Positions 44,923-56,714 of a stretch of 64,000 nt of DNA are shown here, piece after piece; position 1 is the first letter of the stretch; the number at the start of each line of letters is the position of its first letter. The position numbers were made by a program, and so were the translations under genes. The stretch comes from Maylandia zebra. Its lineage: Eukaryota; Chordata; Actinopteri; Cichliformes; Cichlidae. The notes under the pieces are model-generated. The model had not been told where the DNA came from. It did not search any database and saw only the letters and a list, made by a program, of their open reading frames with translations. The stretch covers positions 12,638,137 to 12,702,136 of the forward strand of contig NC_135172.1 of assembly GCF_041146795.1 (NCBI RefSeq), written 5' to 3'.

Positions 44923-47900
44923 GAATTTTTAAAAGGCACCAAAAAGCATTACAACGCTGAGCTCGAGTCTGTGGACTTCAAAGGAAATGCAGAGGAGGCC
45001 AGGGTCCACATCAACAGCTGGGTGGAGAAGCAGACACAAGGTAAGCATAATGTAACTTTAAATGATCTCCACTGTAAATCCTTGGGGATCAGTTGTGTTG
45101 TGTTCAGTTGAGACATTATTACCGGATTGTCCACCGTCCACATTATTTTCTGTTTCCAGTTCTTCCAGTCTAATTTCTATTCAGTATTAAGCAGCACTAT
45201 CTCTGGGTTTTACTGTTTGGTTTCATGCTATTAATAAAACCATCACAGCAGTATGTTGCTGTAAATAGCAGGCCAATTCTTCTATTCTTATTATATTATG
45301 TGATGGGTACTTCTACTTTGATCACTTGTGTCTTTAACATATTTTTATTTTTCAGGCCCATTTAGGATTGGCTGCTATTGATTCTATATCTTTATATTAT
45401 CTTAAGTGCAGCAGGAAATTCATTCATTGTTTTTATAAAAGCGCGATACAAATACAGGCCATTTATAAATCTACCATCTATAATAATAGGATACAAGGAC
45501 TTTCTATGAGGGTTATAGGACTGTGGTGCCACCTGCTGGAAATGAGACAATCTTAATCCCATTATTTTTGTAGGAGCCATTTTTGGGTTGATACCTCATG
45601 TTGCCGCTAGAGGTAACCTTTTTAAGTTTTTTCTTTTTTTTTTTAACTTTATTTAACAAACAATGAGTATACAACATACGAACAGATGAAGTATACAAAA
45701 CAACAGAACATGAACACAAAAAGCCAAGAGTAAAAGAAAAAGGTAACAATTATAAGAATTCACATACATGTATTGTTTTGAGAGCCTTTGTGTTGGTGGA
45801 GTCTGATATTGATTGTATGTACATTTCCACATCCTTAAAATAATGACAGAAATATGGTGTTTTGTTAGTAAACTTACATTTATGGATAAAAAATGTAGCT
45901 AAAAGTATGAACAAATTCATCATAAAAAACATTTCTCATACTTCTTGGGGAACTTAAACAAACAGAATAAAACATTTTCCCATCGTAAAGAAAACTCCCT
46001 TAAAATATGGACAATAACAAACCTGCTAAATTCCTTCCAGAATCTCTGTGTAAAAGAACAGTACCAAAAAAGATGCGTCACAGTTTCTGGATGATCCCCA
46101 CAGAAAGTACAATTAGTATTTATGTCCCTTTTACATTTGACCATGTAGTGACTGGCTGGATAACATTTATGTAGAATTTTAAATGAGACTTCTTTCACCT
46201 TATTTACAATCAAATATTTATGGGGGACCATCCAGACTGTCTTCCACTTGATATCTGGAACATATCGGTTCCAATAAGATGTTATATATGGGAGAGAGAC
46301 GATATCTTCTTGGAATAACTACGTATTCTCTTATTGCTGTTACCAAGTTCCTGTGAAAAGCAGATTTTTCCTATTGGTGACTCAGCTGGATCAGGGAGAG
46401 TGACTGAGGCAGATATTGAGCTGTCAGTGTTTTTATATAACATTAAAGTCCCTGAGGGTGTGGCACCAAGCACCACTGAGGATTCCACCTTTTTAAGTTT
46501 CTGTATGGTAGGTTTATGTAAGGTATTTAAGGTGGACGCACGTAATCAGCGTCAGGTGTGTTGTTAATCATAAGAAGGCAAAACGTTTGTGACCGCTGCG
46601 CTTTTATCTTAAAATGTTTGGAACAAAGACCAAAAAGGACAAGATAAGTACTGCTGGAGTTATTGGACTGTTTAATTAATTCATGCATACCAGAAGCATC
46701 GCGTCACCCCCGCTAACAACCACCTCAGTGGCTTCAAGCCTACGCTTGAATTTTTGTTTTTTGTTCCCTGTTATACTGATCATAAAGCTTTTTCCCCCTT
46801 TTTTTAAAATAAAAACCATCTTGCTGTTGCCCTGTTTTCTGATTTTATAGCTGAAGATGTTGTACAGTAACTAGTGCATCTTTGGTAATAGTTAATAGTT
46901 TTCATAAATTCTTTTTACCAGATAAAATCAAGGACTTGCTAAGCCAGGATGCAGTGGGTAGCCTGACGAAGCTGGTTCTCGTGAATGCCATTTACTTCAA
47001 GGGCAGCTGGAACACGCAGTTTAAGGAGGAGAAGACTGCTGATGTGCATTTTCGACTGAACAAGGTAACAGTGCAGAAAGGCAGCATAGGATGGTGCAGT
47101 TATACTTTGATCTGTCATACTACAAACGAGCTGTGGACTTTGCTGAATGAGAACATGAAGCCTGGAGCTCTGAGGGGATAAAATCGTGCTTTTAGGACGA
47201 TCACTTTCCAACTTTATGCAGTTATGCAATGCAGTTTATTATTCATGTAATATCCAATAAGTTCTCAAATAAATCTCAAACAACAGCACATCACAAACTT
47301 CGGCTAACAAGAACAAGTTGTGTTGTGACGTGTGCTCTACATCCAAATCCACTCAATGGCTGGAATAAAACCATGACAGAACTTTTTGAGATCATTTTGA
47401 GACTAAACACAAAAAACATTTCTCTTGTCTCCCCTATTTTTCAGAACGACACTAAGCCGGTGAAGATGATGCAGCAGAAAAGTAAATTTCCTTTTGCGAC
47501 CATTCCTGAGGCCAACTGCAAGGTAACATCCATCACTTTCAGCTTATTACAGGATTTCACCAGCATGATCTAAAACTTGTCTTTTACAAATATCAGCCTA
47601 AATTTCTAGATTAGGAAGTCAGATCATCTTTGATGGAGTAATAAATAAAAACAATGTTTCTGGACAGATTCTTGAGATGCCGTATAAAGGAAATGACCTC
47701 AGCATGCTCATATTCCTGCCTAATGACATAGAAGATGATACCACAGGCTTGGAAAAGGTAAGATGCACTTACCAGTACTTTAATGTCCAGTTTCAATCAG
47801 ACAAGCTAGTGACACTGTATCCACACAGCTGGAGAAGGAGCTGACCTATCAGAACTTTGTGGACTGGACTCGCCCAGACATGATGAGCCCCAACGAGGTT

Positions 47901-48363
47901 GATGTCAAGCTCCCTCGATTTAAGATGGAGGAGAAGTATGACTTGGAGAAAATCCTGACCAACATGGGAATGGAGAACGCTTTTGACATCTACAAGAGAG
48001 ACTTCTCTGGTGAGAAATATTGCACCAATGAGACACACTGAATCAATTATACAGTTATATTGAGAGCACAAAAACTGCAAAACATCATCTGTTAAAGAAT
48101 AAAACACAACTGATTTCTGGGCTCTTCATCTACTAGGAATGTCTCCAGCAAATGACCTGATAGTGTCCAAAGTTGTCCACAAGGCTTTGGTGGATGTAAA
48201 TGAAGAAGGAGCTGAGGCTGCTGCTGCCACTGGGGTTGACATGGAAGTCCGCTCTATAACGATTCCCGCTGAGTTTGTTGCCGACCATCCCTTCATCTTC
48301 TTCATCCGACATAAACCCACCAAGAGCATTCTCTTTGTGGGCCGGTACTGCTCACTCGAGTAA
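44923..48363 (+). CDS. serpinb1: Clade-B serpin (serpinb1-like), 5'-incomplete
   Basis: Intracellular serine-protease inhibitor. Six exons join in phase: 44,923-45,040 ([12 protein letters not shown]), 46,922-47,064 ([20 protein letters not shown]), 47,445-47,522, 47,668-47,757 ([19 protein letters not shown]), 47,829-48,009 and 48,137-48,363 (stop). The reactive loop has a proper hinge, [10 protein letters not shown], followed by [12 protein letters not shown]; counting from the hinge puts P1-P1' at Arg-Ser, predicting inhibition of trypsin-like rather than elastase-like enzymes. [13 protein letters not shown] and the end GRYCSLE are clade-B features. The first two or three coding exons (helices A-D) are missing; upstream lie only a LINE and the edge of the inverted repeat, so the gene may have been beheaded by that rearrangement. 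An L1-type LINE sits in the first intron seen. Confidence 0.85.
45630..46486 (-). mobile_element. L1/Tx1-type LINE 3' end with target-site duplication
   Basis: The minus strand encodes a zinc-binding RT tail ([20 protein letters not shown] then [11 protein letters not shown], the zf-RVT C-x2-C...H...C pattern) and ends in an A-rich tail (poly-T at 45,630-45,645 on plus). The 14-bp direct repeat ACCTTTTTAAGTTT at 45,616-45,629 and 46,487-46,500 flanks it, which defines the insertion exactly. It is 5'-truncated, as usual for target-primed integration. Confidence 0.85.
46501..46750 (+). repeat. Dispersed repeat, copy 1 (LTR-like)
   Basis: Shares about 250 bp with 56,715-56,990 (TATTTAAGG, 'gtttgtgaccgctgcgct', 'ctggagttattggactgt', 'aattcatgcataccag', 'tggtttcaagcct'). 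It has TATTTAAGG and, in the other copy, AATAAAG, as in an LTR, but I could not find the ends. The LINE at 45,630 split this repeat: its start, GCTAGAGGTAACC, is at 45,607. Confidence 0.6.
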
Positions 48364-49159
48364 ACACGAGCTGACATTGACATGAATTAAACATAAAACA
48401 TTATATACAGTATAAGATTTTGTAAGGTAAACCTAGTTCATACAAATGAAGTAAAGAAAAGTTATTAAAACAAAACGTGCCTTGCTGTTTATTCTTTCAG
48501 TGTCCCACAGTAGCACATTTCCTGCTAGGAAAATGTCAGAAGTCACATCATTTCTGTAAATTGGGAAGTAACTGTAATACATCAAGTCACCTCTGTCTCT
48601 TGTTACCAGGACTTTTTAAAATGAATGGTGCAACATGGAAAGAGGCCCTACACAAGAGTTTAGCTTTGAGCTCAATATGCGATGATCCTTTCAGCCATGA
48701 CATCTCTGACATGGAAAACCAGGGAATTTGATTAGAAAATGGTGAAGGATTTTCTTTTCAGTTAGAAACTGGATTTGTGTAACATGGTGGTGAAAAGCCC
48801 CCAAAGAAAGCAGCATATGATCAGTCGCTATATTGCATTTAATACAAACGTCCTTCGTGTATCCTTTGAATACAGAACAGATCATTTCTGATATCTATGA
48901 GTAAACCCAACGAGCACGTGTCCCAAAAGACCCCACAGTGTTTTTATCTGGCTTTTCCCTGACAGTTAGTGGACACTGACAGATGTGTGCTGAATATGAA
49001 AGGAAACAAAAGAACTAAAGAAGGTTTGCAGTGTTAAAAACAAGAACTACATGAAGGTTGTTTCATCCTGCTGTAACTTATGACAGAAGCATCTTTTGTT
49101 TGTTTTTTCATTTATTTACACAAAGACAGATGTTGAAATAACAGGAGTAACAGTTTAAT
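48364..49159. other. Serpin 3' flank, no further gene seen
   Basis: Probable 3' UTR of the serpin and intergenic DNA. Only short chance frames. Confidence 0.4.
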
Positions 49160-50145
49160 TCAATTGAAATCGGTCCAATCGTCTATAGTGAAATTATTGT
49201 TTTTCATTAGTTGGCAAAAGATGGGGGTTGTTGACGGCAATTCAGTGAATGCAACAGGGGAGGACGCCAGTTTGGATGGAGGGGAATCAGCAGGACAGAT
49301 GAGATTTTGTTTAGGAGTCGAGTAGTTGTGTGAATGAGGAGAGGAGAGCACATTAGACTGCTGAGAGACGGGGAGGTAGTCAAGCACTGACCACATGTCT
49401 TCTTGGATTTCAGCAAAACAGATGGGCTCATCTCGGTCTTGAAATAATTCAACTCGGGGTTGAACTGATGCAGTTTGAGAGGCATCTACAGGAGAGGCAG
49501 GGGTGGGTGAGGGCTGCTGAGACTGCGCAGTGATGGGGAGGGGGTCGAGCTCTTCCAGCACTGACAGCAGTTCTTCCTCACTGTCTGCGACAAAGGCTTC
49601 CTCTGTCTGGAACTGAAGGGCTGCAACAGGGGAGTCCAATGAGGAAAACAAACACAGAGTTTTCATTAGCTGATACAAACTCTGTGCAGTGACTGTTTCA
49701 TCATTCAGTGCAGTGATGCACACATGTAGGAACTGCATGTTGGCACTTTGGACATACATAGTTTTCTTTGGTCGACCAGGCTGGATGCTCTTTGGCATGA
49801 TTCTGTCTTTCTGTTTCAGCCTGCTTGAAATATCTGGCTTTCTGGTCGTTTGAAAGCGACTTCCACTGTGGACAGAAGATCATAAGAACACACTGTGAGC
49901 ACTGCTACTACACATAACTACAGGACAGCTGGGACACATGCAAAAACATGAGCAGACAACATTAACAGATGCATAAATGTATGCAGAGTTACACACTTAC
50001 TCTCTGTCCCACCACTGCATTTCCGGCTGCACTTCCAGGGATGTTGAGTTCAGCAATGACCTTTGGCCTCTGCTCTTTGAGATAGAGCATGAAGGCATTT
50101 GGCAGCTTCGTGACGTGTGGCCCATCTTCATCCTGAATGTGTTCA
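49160..50145 (-). CDS. TCF/LEF-like HMG-box protein, 3' exons
   Basis: Three exons: 50,145-50,001, 49,865-49,758 and 49,612-49,160 (stop). The first two make one HMG box: LPNAFMLYLKEQRPKVIAEL, AAGNAVVGQR, then WKSLSNDQKARYFKQAETER and HPAWSTKENY. NAFMLY, the splice site inside the box and the HPAWSTKENY end match TCF/LEF (human LNAFMLYMKEMR...YPGWSARDNY), but the basic tail that follows the box in TCF/LEF is absent. The last exon encodes an acidic region (ADSEEELLSVLEELDPLP) and a Ser/Pro/Gln-rich tail that may activate transcription. Donor GTATGT at 49,757 and acceptor CTTCAG at 49,613 keep phase 0. 5' exons with the start codon were not found. Probably a fish-specific TCF-like gene. Confidence 0.75.
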
Positions 50146-50262
50146 CTGACAGGTGTTGCCAGCTGTGGTGGCTCGTCTCCCGCTCAAAGAGGACAAAATA
50201 GAGAACAATACAGTGTTCAGCTGCCTGGCTGTGCTTTACACACAGCCCTGTTCTGGTACACA

Positions 50263-50412
50263 CACTATGCCGGCCTTTGTACACTCTCTCCATCTAATGA
50301 TAGAGAGGAAGGATACATTCACTACTTCTAGCCTCCACTATTCAAATTGAGTATTTTCACAGTGTCCTAAAAGCTTCCCGAAAAGCCTTTACACTATTTT
50401 CCAAAACGCTGC
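50263..50412 (+). repeat. 150-bp direct repeat, copy 1
   Basis: CACTATGCCGGCCTTTGTAC through CCAAAACGCTGC; repeated at 52,347-52,496 with only a few changes. Confidence 0.9.
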
Positions 50413-50757
50413 ATCCAGAGCACAGTCAGGGACTGGAAGGAGAGAGTATATTTCCCCCATATGGACTTCTCTCTTCATTGGCTCCCAATTAAATCCCAAA
50501 TAAAAATCCAAATACTTGCCCTCACACACACAAGGTCTTGAATAATCACCCCCAATTTTGTCTACAAGATCTCACAGTGCCATATCATCCCAACAGAGTG
50601 CTTTGCTCTCAGACTGCTGTCTTCCGAGGGGATTTAAAAGTACAATGGAAGGCAGAGCCATCACTTTTCAGGCCCCTCTCTGTGGAACCAGCTCCCACTT
50701 TGTATTCGGGACACAGACACTTGCTCTCATTTTTTAATTAAGCGTGAAACCTTTTTG
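50413..50757 (+). mobile_element. Decayed L2-type LINE 3' fragment
   Basis: Plus-strand pieces HWLPIKSQIKIQILAL and AITFQAPLCGTSSHFVFGT correspond to the 'HWLPV...' and 'APRLWNPLP' blocks of L2 LINEs, with stops and frame changes. Confidence 0.55.
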
Positions 50758-51120
50758 CCAAAGTCCAATAACTTGAGAGAGGAGCCAAAGACGTCCTCGT
50801 CCCAGATTCGTCCCAAGACAGATTCACACCTATTCGCACCTTGTCTGCTGTGACCTGAAGAACTCGCGTGACCATTGCGACTCTCAAGGTGCTAAAAATC
50901 ACACAAGAGTTTAAATGCGTGAGAGGCCACACTTGAGTAGCAAAGAAGCTTAGCTGATGAGATTAAATGTGCAGTTGCATGAGAGCACTAGTCTTTTTAG
51001 TGATCCACCTTTTGACCAGTTTAGAACCTGACAAGCGAGTAATCCCAATGCCCACCTTGTTAATTGTCCTGAAAGCGTCATAAGCCGGACAATGAATCAG
51101 TGATGTTGCAGTTTTTCACA

Positions 51121-51192
51121 GCGATGGTGGTATAGTGGCGAGCATAGCTGCCTTCCAAGCAGTTGACCCGGGTTCGATTCCCGGCCATCGCA
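51121..51192 (+). tRNA. tRNA-Gly (anticodon TCC)
   Basis: GCGATGG acceptor strand pairs with CCATCGC; the body TGGTATAGTGGCGAGCATAG, anticodon loop CTTCCAA (TCC) and T arm CCCGGGTTCGATTCCCGG are those of vertebrate tRNA-Gly-TCC. The A/T pair in the acceptor stem is compensated. Length 72, discriminator A. Expected functional. Confidence 0.95.
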
Positions 51193-51767
51193 GTTGCTTC
51201 TCGCAGTGCTGTTCAAGCATGTGGGCTGCGTACTGTTTTACACTAAAAACGTTCTCCGCTCTTTCTGCAAAGGCTTACAATGTCAGGCCAGGTGCATTCT
51301 TCATCGGCCTCGCTGCTACCGTTTGCTGTGGAAAGACACTGTTCACACAGGCTTTGAGTTCTCATCACTTCATACCTATACCTTCTTACATGACACTGGG
51401 ATTGGACACGCTACTTCTTCATAAAGACACCCAGTCCCACTTTAAATATTGTGCTGAATGTTTGGAATGAAGATAACATTTTACTAACCATGTACTGATC
51501 AGCTCTTTGTGGTGGCAAAATCATCAGCTGTGTGTGTTACTGTTCATGCAAACAAGCAAGCTAATGTCAGCCAGCTAGCTTCAACCGCAGCTGTGCTGCA
51601 CCAATCTCACGGAACTGCAAAACCACAAGCTTTCTCACCAAAGTCATGCAGCTACCGCATTTACAATCCAGCGTGGCCGTTGTTGTGCACATCCTACTTG
51701 AAAGACGTGTGGCGTAGGACTTGGAAGACGTATGTCTTTCAAGTATGTAGCTCCAAAACCAAATGTG

Positions 51768-51849
51768 GTTGTTGTGGCCGAGCGGTCAAGGCGATGGACT
51801 CGAAATCCATTGGGGTCTCCCCGCACAGGTTCGAATCCTGTCGACAACG
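51768..51849 (+). tRNA. tRNA-Ser (anticodon CGA)
   Basis: Class II tRNA: GTTGTTG acceptor strand pairs with CGACAAC (one G-T), GGCCGAGCGGTCAAGGC D arm, ATGGACTCGAAATCCAT anticodon arm (CGA), long variable arm TGGGGTCTCCCC and T arm CAGGTTCGAATCCTG. 82 nt, discriminator G. Expected functional. Confidence 0.95.
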
Positions 51850-52346
51850 GTCAGCTGTTTTGCGGCAGTCCAGACGTTGATTTGAGAAGAAGCCACGGCA
51901 TGGAGATCACCTGAGAAGGTGCCAGGAGAAAGAGCCAGGCCTTTGCTTGTGAAAATAGAGCACGCAGAAGCAATGGACCCAGCTATGTCCTGACAAAATT
52001 AGGCACATATTCAGTAAACATGGCATCCTTCAATTGCTCTCTTAGGCACCCCAGACGTGTAGTCATCCAGGATCCTGTCTGAGTACCGCCAATGACTGAT
52101 GCGTCTGACAAATGCTGATTGCTTTGCAAGAGGATCGGGATTGGAGGGACAGCGGATTTCACCGGGAATGGGACAACAGCAGAAATAGCTTCAAACATCA
52201 AACATTACTGCATGAAAAGCACAAAGAGTGGACACATTTCATTGTTTGGAACACTGCTTTTCACTTCAGCTCTTTGCATGTAAAAACTTTGCTCTTCTCC
52301 ACAGCTGGCTGACGGACACGCAAAAGCGCAAGAGTGGCCACAGACC

Positions 52347-52496
52347 CACTATGCCGGCCTTTGTACACTCTCTCCATCTAATGATAGAGAGGAAGGATAC
52401 ATTCACTACTTCTAGCCTCCACTATTCAAATTCAGTATTTTCACAGCGTCCTAAAAGCTTCCTGAAAAGCCTTTACACTATTTTCCAAAACGCTGC
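52347..52496 (+). repeat. 150-bp direct repeat, copy 2
   Basis: See 50,263-50,412. The two copies bracket the decayed LINE, the tRNA-Gly and the tRNA-Ser. Confidence 0.9.
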
Positions 52497-52506
52497 TGTG
52501 CTGCCC

Positions 52507-55233
52507 CTTTAATCCTCCTCAGTTCCCTCAGTTTGAGATCCTTCCTGGGCTTGGTGTCATGGTACTCCAAGTTTTGCCAAACTTTGCAACTGTTGTAGCC
52601 CCTATGTGTGGCTGTGCTAACGACAAGAACACTTTCACATGGACTTCAGGTGCACAAGCGAGCTTTGAAGAAGTAAAAAAACTCCTGGTGAATAGTCCTG
52701 CACTGGCACTGTTTGACCCTGCCTTGCGTGTTGTGATCTCTACTGATGCAAGTGACTATGGGCTTGGTGCTGTATTTGCTCAAGTGCAACCTGATGGCAC
52801 AGAAAAACCTGTGGCGTTTGCTTACCGCACACTGTCTGCAACAGATCAAAAGTACTCAACTGTTGAAAAAGAAGCTTATGCTTGTGTGTGGGCTGCAGAG
52901 AAATGGAGAACGTATTTGTGGGGCCGACGTTTCACTGTGCGGACAGACCACCAAGCTCTGACAACGCTGCTGAGCACCAAAGGGTTTAATAGGGTTGGCA
53001 TGCGCATCGCCCGCTGGTCTGCCCGCCTCCTGTGTTTTGACTATGATGTTATTTGCCGCCCAGGTTCTCAGAACTATACAGCTGACTGTCTCTCTCGCCT
53101 GCCCCTGCCCGTTTCTTCCCATTCCACATCAGATTCAGATCATGAAATGGTAGCCCAAGTTTCTGCTGCCATGTCCTCACTTCCAGTTGCGGGCTTTGAC
53201 TCTGCCTGTTCAACTTGCCCTGAACTGGTTGCTTTGCGTTCACAAATACAAAGTGGCTGGCCTGCCTCAATCAAAGCACTTGATGTCACGCTTGCACCTT
53301 ACTACAAAATCCGTAATGAACTCTCAACCCTAAGTGATTATGTTCTCAGAGGCTCAAGGCTCATTGCACCACTTTCAGTGAGACCTAAACTGATTGCACT
53401 GGCACATGAAAGTCACCATTGTGCGCACAAAACAAAGATTAAGAGATCTCTACTGGTGGCCAAAAATGGACTCACAAGTTCAGTCTGCCATAACCTCATG
53501 CCTCCTTTGCCAGTCCAATGACAAAACTGCACATACTAATCCTGCTCCTCTCCAACCCGTCCCACTGCCTGATGGACCGTGGAAAAAACTTGGTCTTGAC
53601 ATTGTTGGGCCTTTTGATACTGCAATACCTGCTTGTAGATACGTCATAACATTGACTGACTACTACTCCAAATGGCCTGAGCTTGCCTTTTCACCTTATG
53701 CTACTACTGATGATGTCATTCAGTTCCTCTCATCTGTCTTCAGTCGTCATGGCAACCCAGAGAACATCATAACTGACAATGGTGCACAGTTCACCTCTGT
53801 AATGTTCACCTCATTCCTCCAGAATAGAGGCATCTCCCACAGCAGAACATCTGTCTACTACCCAGCTGCAAACGGAGCAATCGAACGGTTTCATCGTGCC
53901 CTCCGCACCTGTATCCAGACATCAATCCAGCAGTCGAAACCATGGAAGGCGACTGTGCTGGATTGGCTTCAAGTTTACTGTGCAACACCGCATGCAACTA
54001 CTTCCCTCTACTTCCCTCTCCCTAAGAACTCCTGTGTGGCAGGAAGATGCGTACTATACTGGATGTACTCCCTTTGCCTCCTGCTGTGTCTCCACTGGAT
54101 ACGTTGCACGTCACTCAGTTCAGAAATATCAGTTGAAAATGCAACGTTACACTGATGGTAGGCGTCACGCACGGAAACCTTCTTTTCTACCAGGAGAGAG
54201 TGTGAGGATAAGGAAACCCCACCATGTTCCCAAAGGACATCCCAGATTTACCCCTCCTGTAACAGTAACAAAAGCCAAAGGCTTGAATGCCTTCTTGCTG
54301 AGTGATGGAAAGAGTTGGAATGCCACTCATCTAGCACGCTGTCGCCCAGTGACTGAAAAGAACGCTGACACTGTGTAAAAGTAAGTAAAGTGTAAAGTGA
54401 GCTTGTTAGTCCCCATAGGGAAATAATTCCTCTGCATTTAACCCATTCACCCAGTGAAGCAGTGGGCAGCCACCAGTGCAGCGCCTGGGGAGCAGTGTGT
54501 AGGGACGGTACCTTGCTCAGGGGTACCTCAGGGTAGCCGTTCAGTGGAGTCGAACCCCCGACCTTCCGATCATGGGGCCACCACTCTACCTACTGAGCTG
54601 CTAGGCTGCACCACACTCAGACTGGCTCACCTACTGCCAGAAGACTGCCACGCGTCAAGTACAAGCCTCGCTGGCACAAAGACTATATTGTAGCATAATA
54701 GGTTGCTTGAAAAAGAACATTAGAGAAATGTTATTACTTGTTCTATCTTGAGTTTAAAAAGAACTGATTTTCTGCCACCAATGCACTAAGAAAAAATTGT
54801 CATGGAAAAACTGGAATAATAATTTCTTTTCATTTTACGTAGGAGTGCAATATAGTTTCAGGCTTATTAAACTTTGCTAGTTGTAGTATTCTGATGGTAT
54901 AACTATTGCGACATTTAAGTTCACAAGTGTATGTGTGACTTGCTAAACAGTGAATTACTTTATTTCTGTACTACGCTATTTGGTGAACTCTTTTCATAAA
55001 GAGAGAGGAGATGTTGTCCTGTAATGATCGTACCATATTGCACCACTAGAGGGTGGTGTCGTGAAATAAGAGTAAAGTGGAGTTGGAAAAGTTTTAGAGT
55101 TAGAGTATAGTTAGATGGCTAACTGATAACTTGTTGTGTCTCCCTGTTACCTCTACGATGTAAAGTCTGTGCTGAATTCATTAAAGAGCACTGTTCCTTT
55201 ATGAGGACTGGTTTATTACCGGCCGCTACTACA
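52507..55233 (+). mobile_element. Broken Ty3/Gypsy LTR element
   Basis: The remnant begins inside the reverse-transcriptase/RNase H junction (VISTDASDYGLGAVFAQ, VRTDHQALTTLLS), continues with integrase (zinc-binding and DDE-type core, ITDNGAQFTS) and ends with a polypurine tract before an LTR at 55,012-55,233 (TG...CA). The 5' LTR, gag, protease and most of RT are absent. It is broken by about two or three interruptions and has a SINE inserted between the coding part and the LTR. Fossil. Confidence 0.8.
54381..54615 (-). mobile_element. tRNA-derived SINE
   Basis: On the minus strand the head has pol III box A (TAGCAGCTCAGTAGGTAGAG) and box B (GGTCGGGGGTTCGACTCC), followed by the body 'ctgagcaaggtaccgtccc', 'actggtggctgcccactg' and 'gggttaaatgcagagg', a widespread fish SINE. 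It sits inside the Gypsy relic. Confidence 0.85.
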
Positions 55234-55405
55234 CTGTTCTTTAAGGATGTCTGCATTTCACACAACTGTCTAATAGGATAAAATAATTGACATTGTATAC
55301 CCAAAGGTCAAGTCTGGATAAACGTGTATATGATCTCCAACTTGAGTGCAAAGCCAAGGCATATAATTGTGGTGTGTTGCTCTAATTTGTTTCCTCTCTG
55401 TGCAG

Positions 55406-56670
55406 GGGGATGACTGAAGGGATCACCTTGCTAATCCTTGCTGTCCAAACTGGCCTCATTGAGCTGCAGGTCATCCACAGAGCCTTCCTCCTCTCTATCA
55501 TCCTCTTTATTGTTGTTGCTTCCATCCTGCAGTCCATGCTGGAGATAGCTGAGTCCTAGCCCTGGGAGCATGTAGAGGCAATTAAGATAATATACCAAAG
55601 ACTTTTTTCATGTGTTTATTTTTAAGAAAACTCTGTGTCCCACTGTTTGTTTTATTTTTTACTGATCATAAACAACTATTAATAACTATGGGCAGTTAGT
55701 TAATTATCACAGAATTCATTATCTATGGTCATCAGTACAACTCATGCTAACATCATAAGTTAAGTAATACTACGGTGTACTGTCCTTCTTTCTTCATTCT
55801 TAAACAGGCAGTTTGTCTTTTTGACATCAATAAATGTAATCTGACTGAATGTGTGTTTGCAAAGCCTGTTATCAACCTGACTGCTTTCTCATACGCTGGT
55901 TTTGCTGCCCGTCCCGTAGGAGTTTGTGGAAGCACTTCCGTGCAGTTTCTCTCTGTCCCTTCCTGCTGATCTTTCCAGCGTACATGGCTTTTATGATCTG
56001 CCAGTTCTTCCACACGCACTTCTGGCTTCTCATCATCATCTCCTCCTCAATCCTCACCTCTCTCCAGGTAACACACAACCGCATCGCAGTGTGCAAAAAC
56101 ATTAAATTAAATAGTTTAAACTTGCTCTACCCAAACAGTTCAGGCCAATAATAATTAAACATGTATATTTGCTTGTTTTTTAATTCCATAATAACTCTGA
56201 AACACTCTACCGCCAGGTGCTTGGCACTCTGTTGACCTGTTGTTCTCTTCATGGTGGAGGAGTTTCATAAAGCTCCAGTGGAGAACATGGATGAAGTCAT
56301 ATATTGTGTAAATGGGACCTACAGATTGCTGGAGTTTCTGGTATGTGTCACACACACGTACAGCAACTCTTTGCTAAGTTCTGACTGTAAACCAACACTG
56401 TCATGTAATGCATCAGCACTGTCTCTGCCTCACTGTCAGTGATTTGTTACCTCACCAGGTTGCGGTGTGCTGTGGTGCATCAGAGAGTGTATTTGGCGAG
56501 TGGAGTATGATGGGAAGCACCATCATCTTGGTCCACTCATACTATAACGTCTGGCTCAGAGCCGAGCTGGGCTGGCAGAGCTTCCTGCTCAGGAGAGATG
56601 CTGTAAACAAGATAAAAAGCCTCCCCACAGCTAGCAATACACAGCTGGAGCAGTATAACGACATCTGTGC
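55406..56670 (+). pseudogene. rnf145: rnf145 pseudogene, transmembrane exons
   Basis: RNF145 is a multi-spanning ER-membrane RING E3 ligase linked to sterol control. Exons: about 55,406-55,590 (FIVVASILQSMLEIAE), 55,920-56,067 (FPAYMAFMICQFFHTHFWLL), 56,217-56,340 (MVEEFHKAPVENMDEVIYCV and NGTYRLLEFL) and from 56,459 (FGEWSMMGSTIILVHSYYNV, LGWQSFLLRRDAVNKIKSLP, NDICAI). The order and splice sites fit RNF145 closely. It is dead: a frame change follows MLEIAE, another lies in the third exon just before LFMVEEFH, and the last exon loses similarity right after NDICAI, so the RING domain is missing and a dispersed repeat follows. Confidence 0.85.
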
Positions 56671-56714
56671 TATACCTTGTGTGTCACCTCTGACACCAAG
56701 AACTGCAGCAAGCG

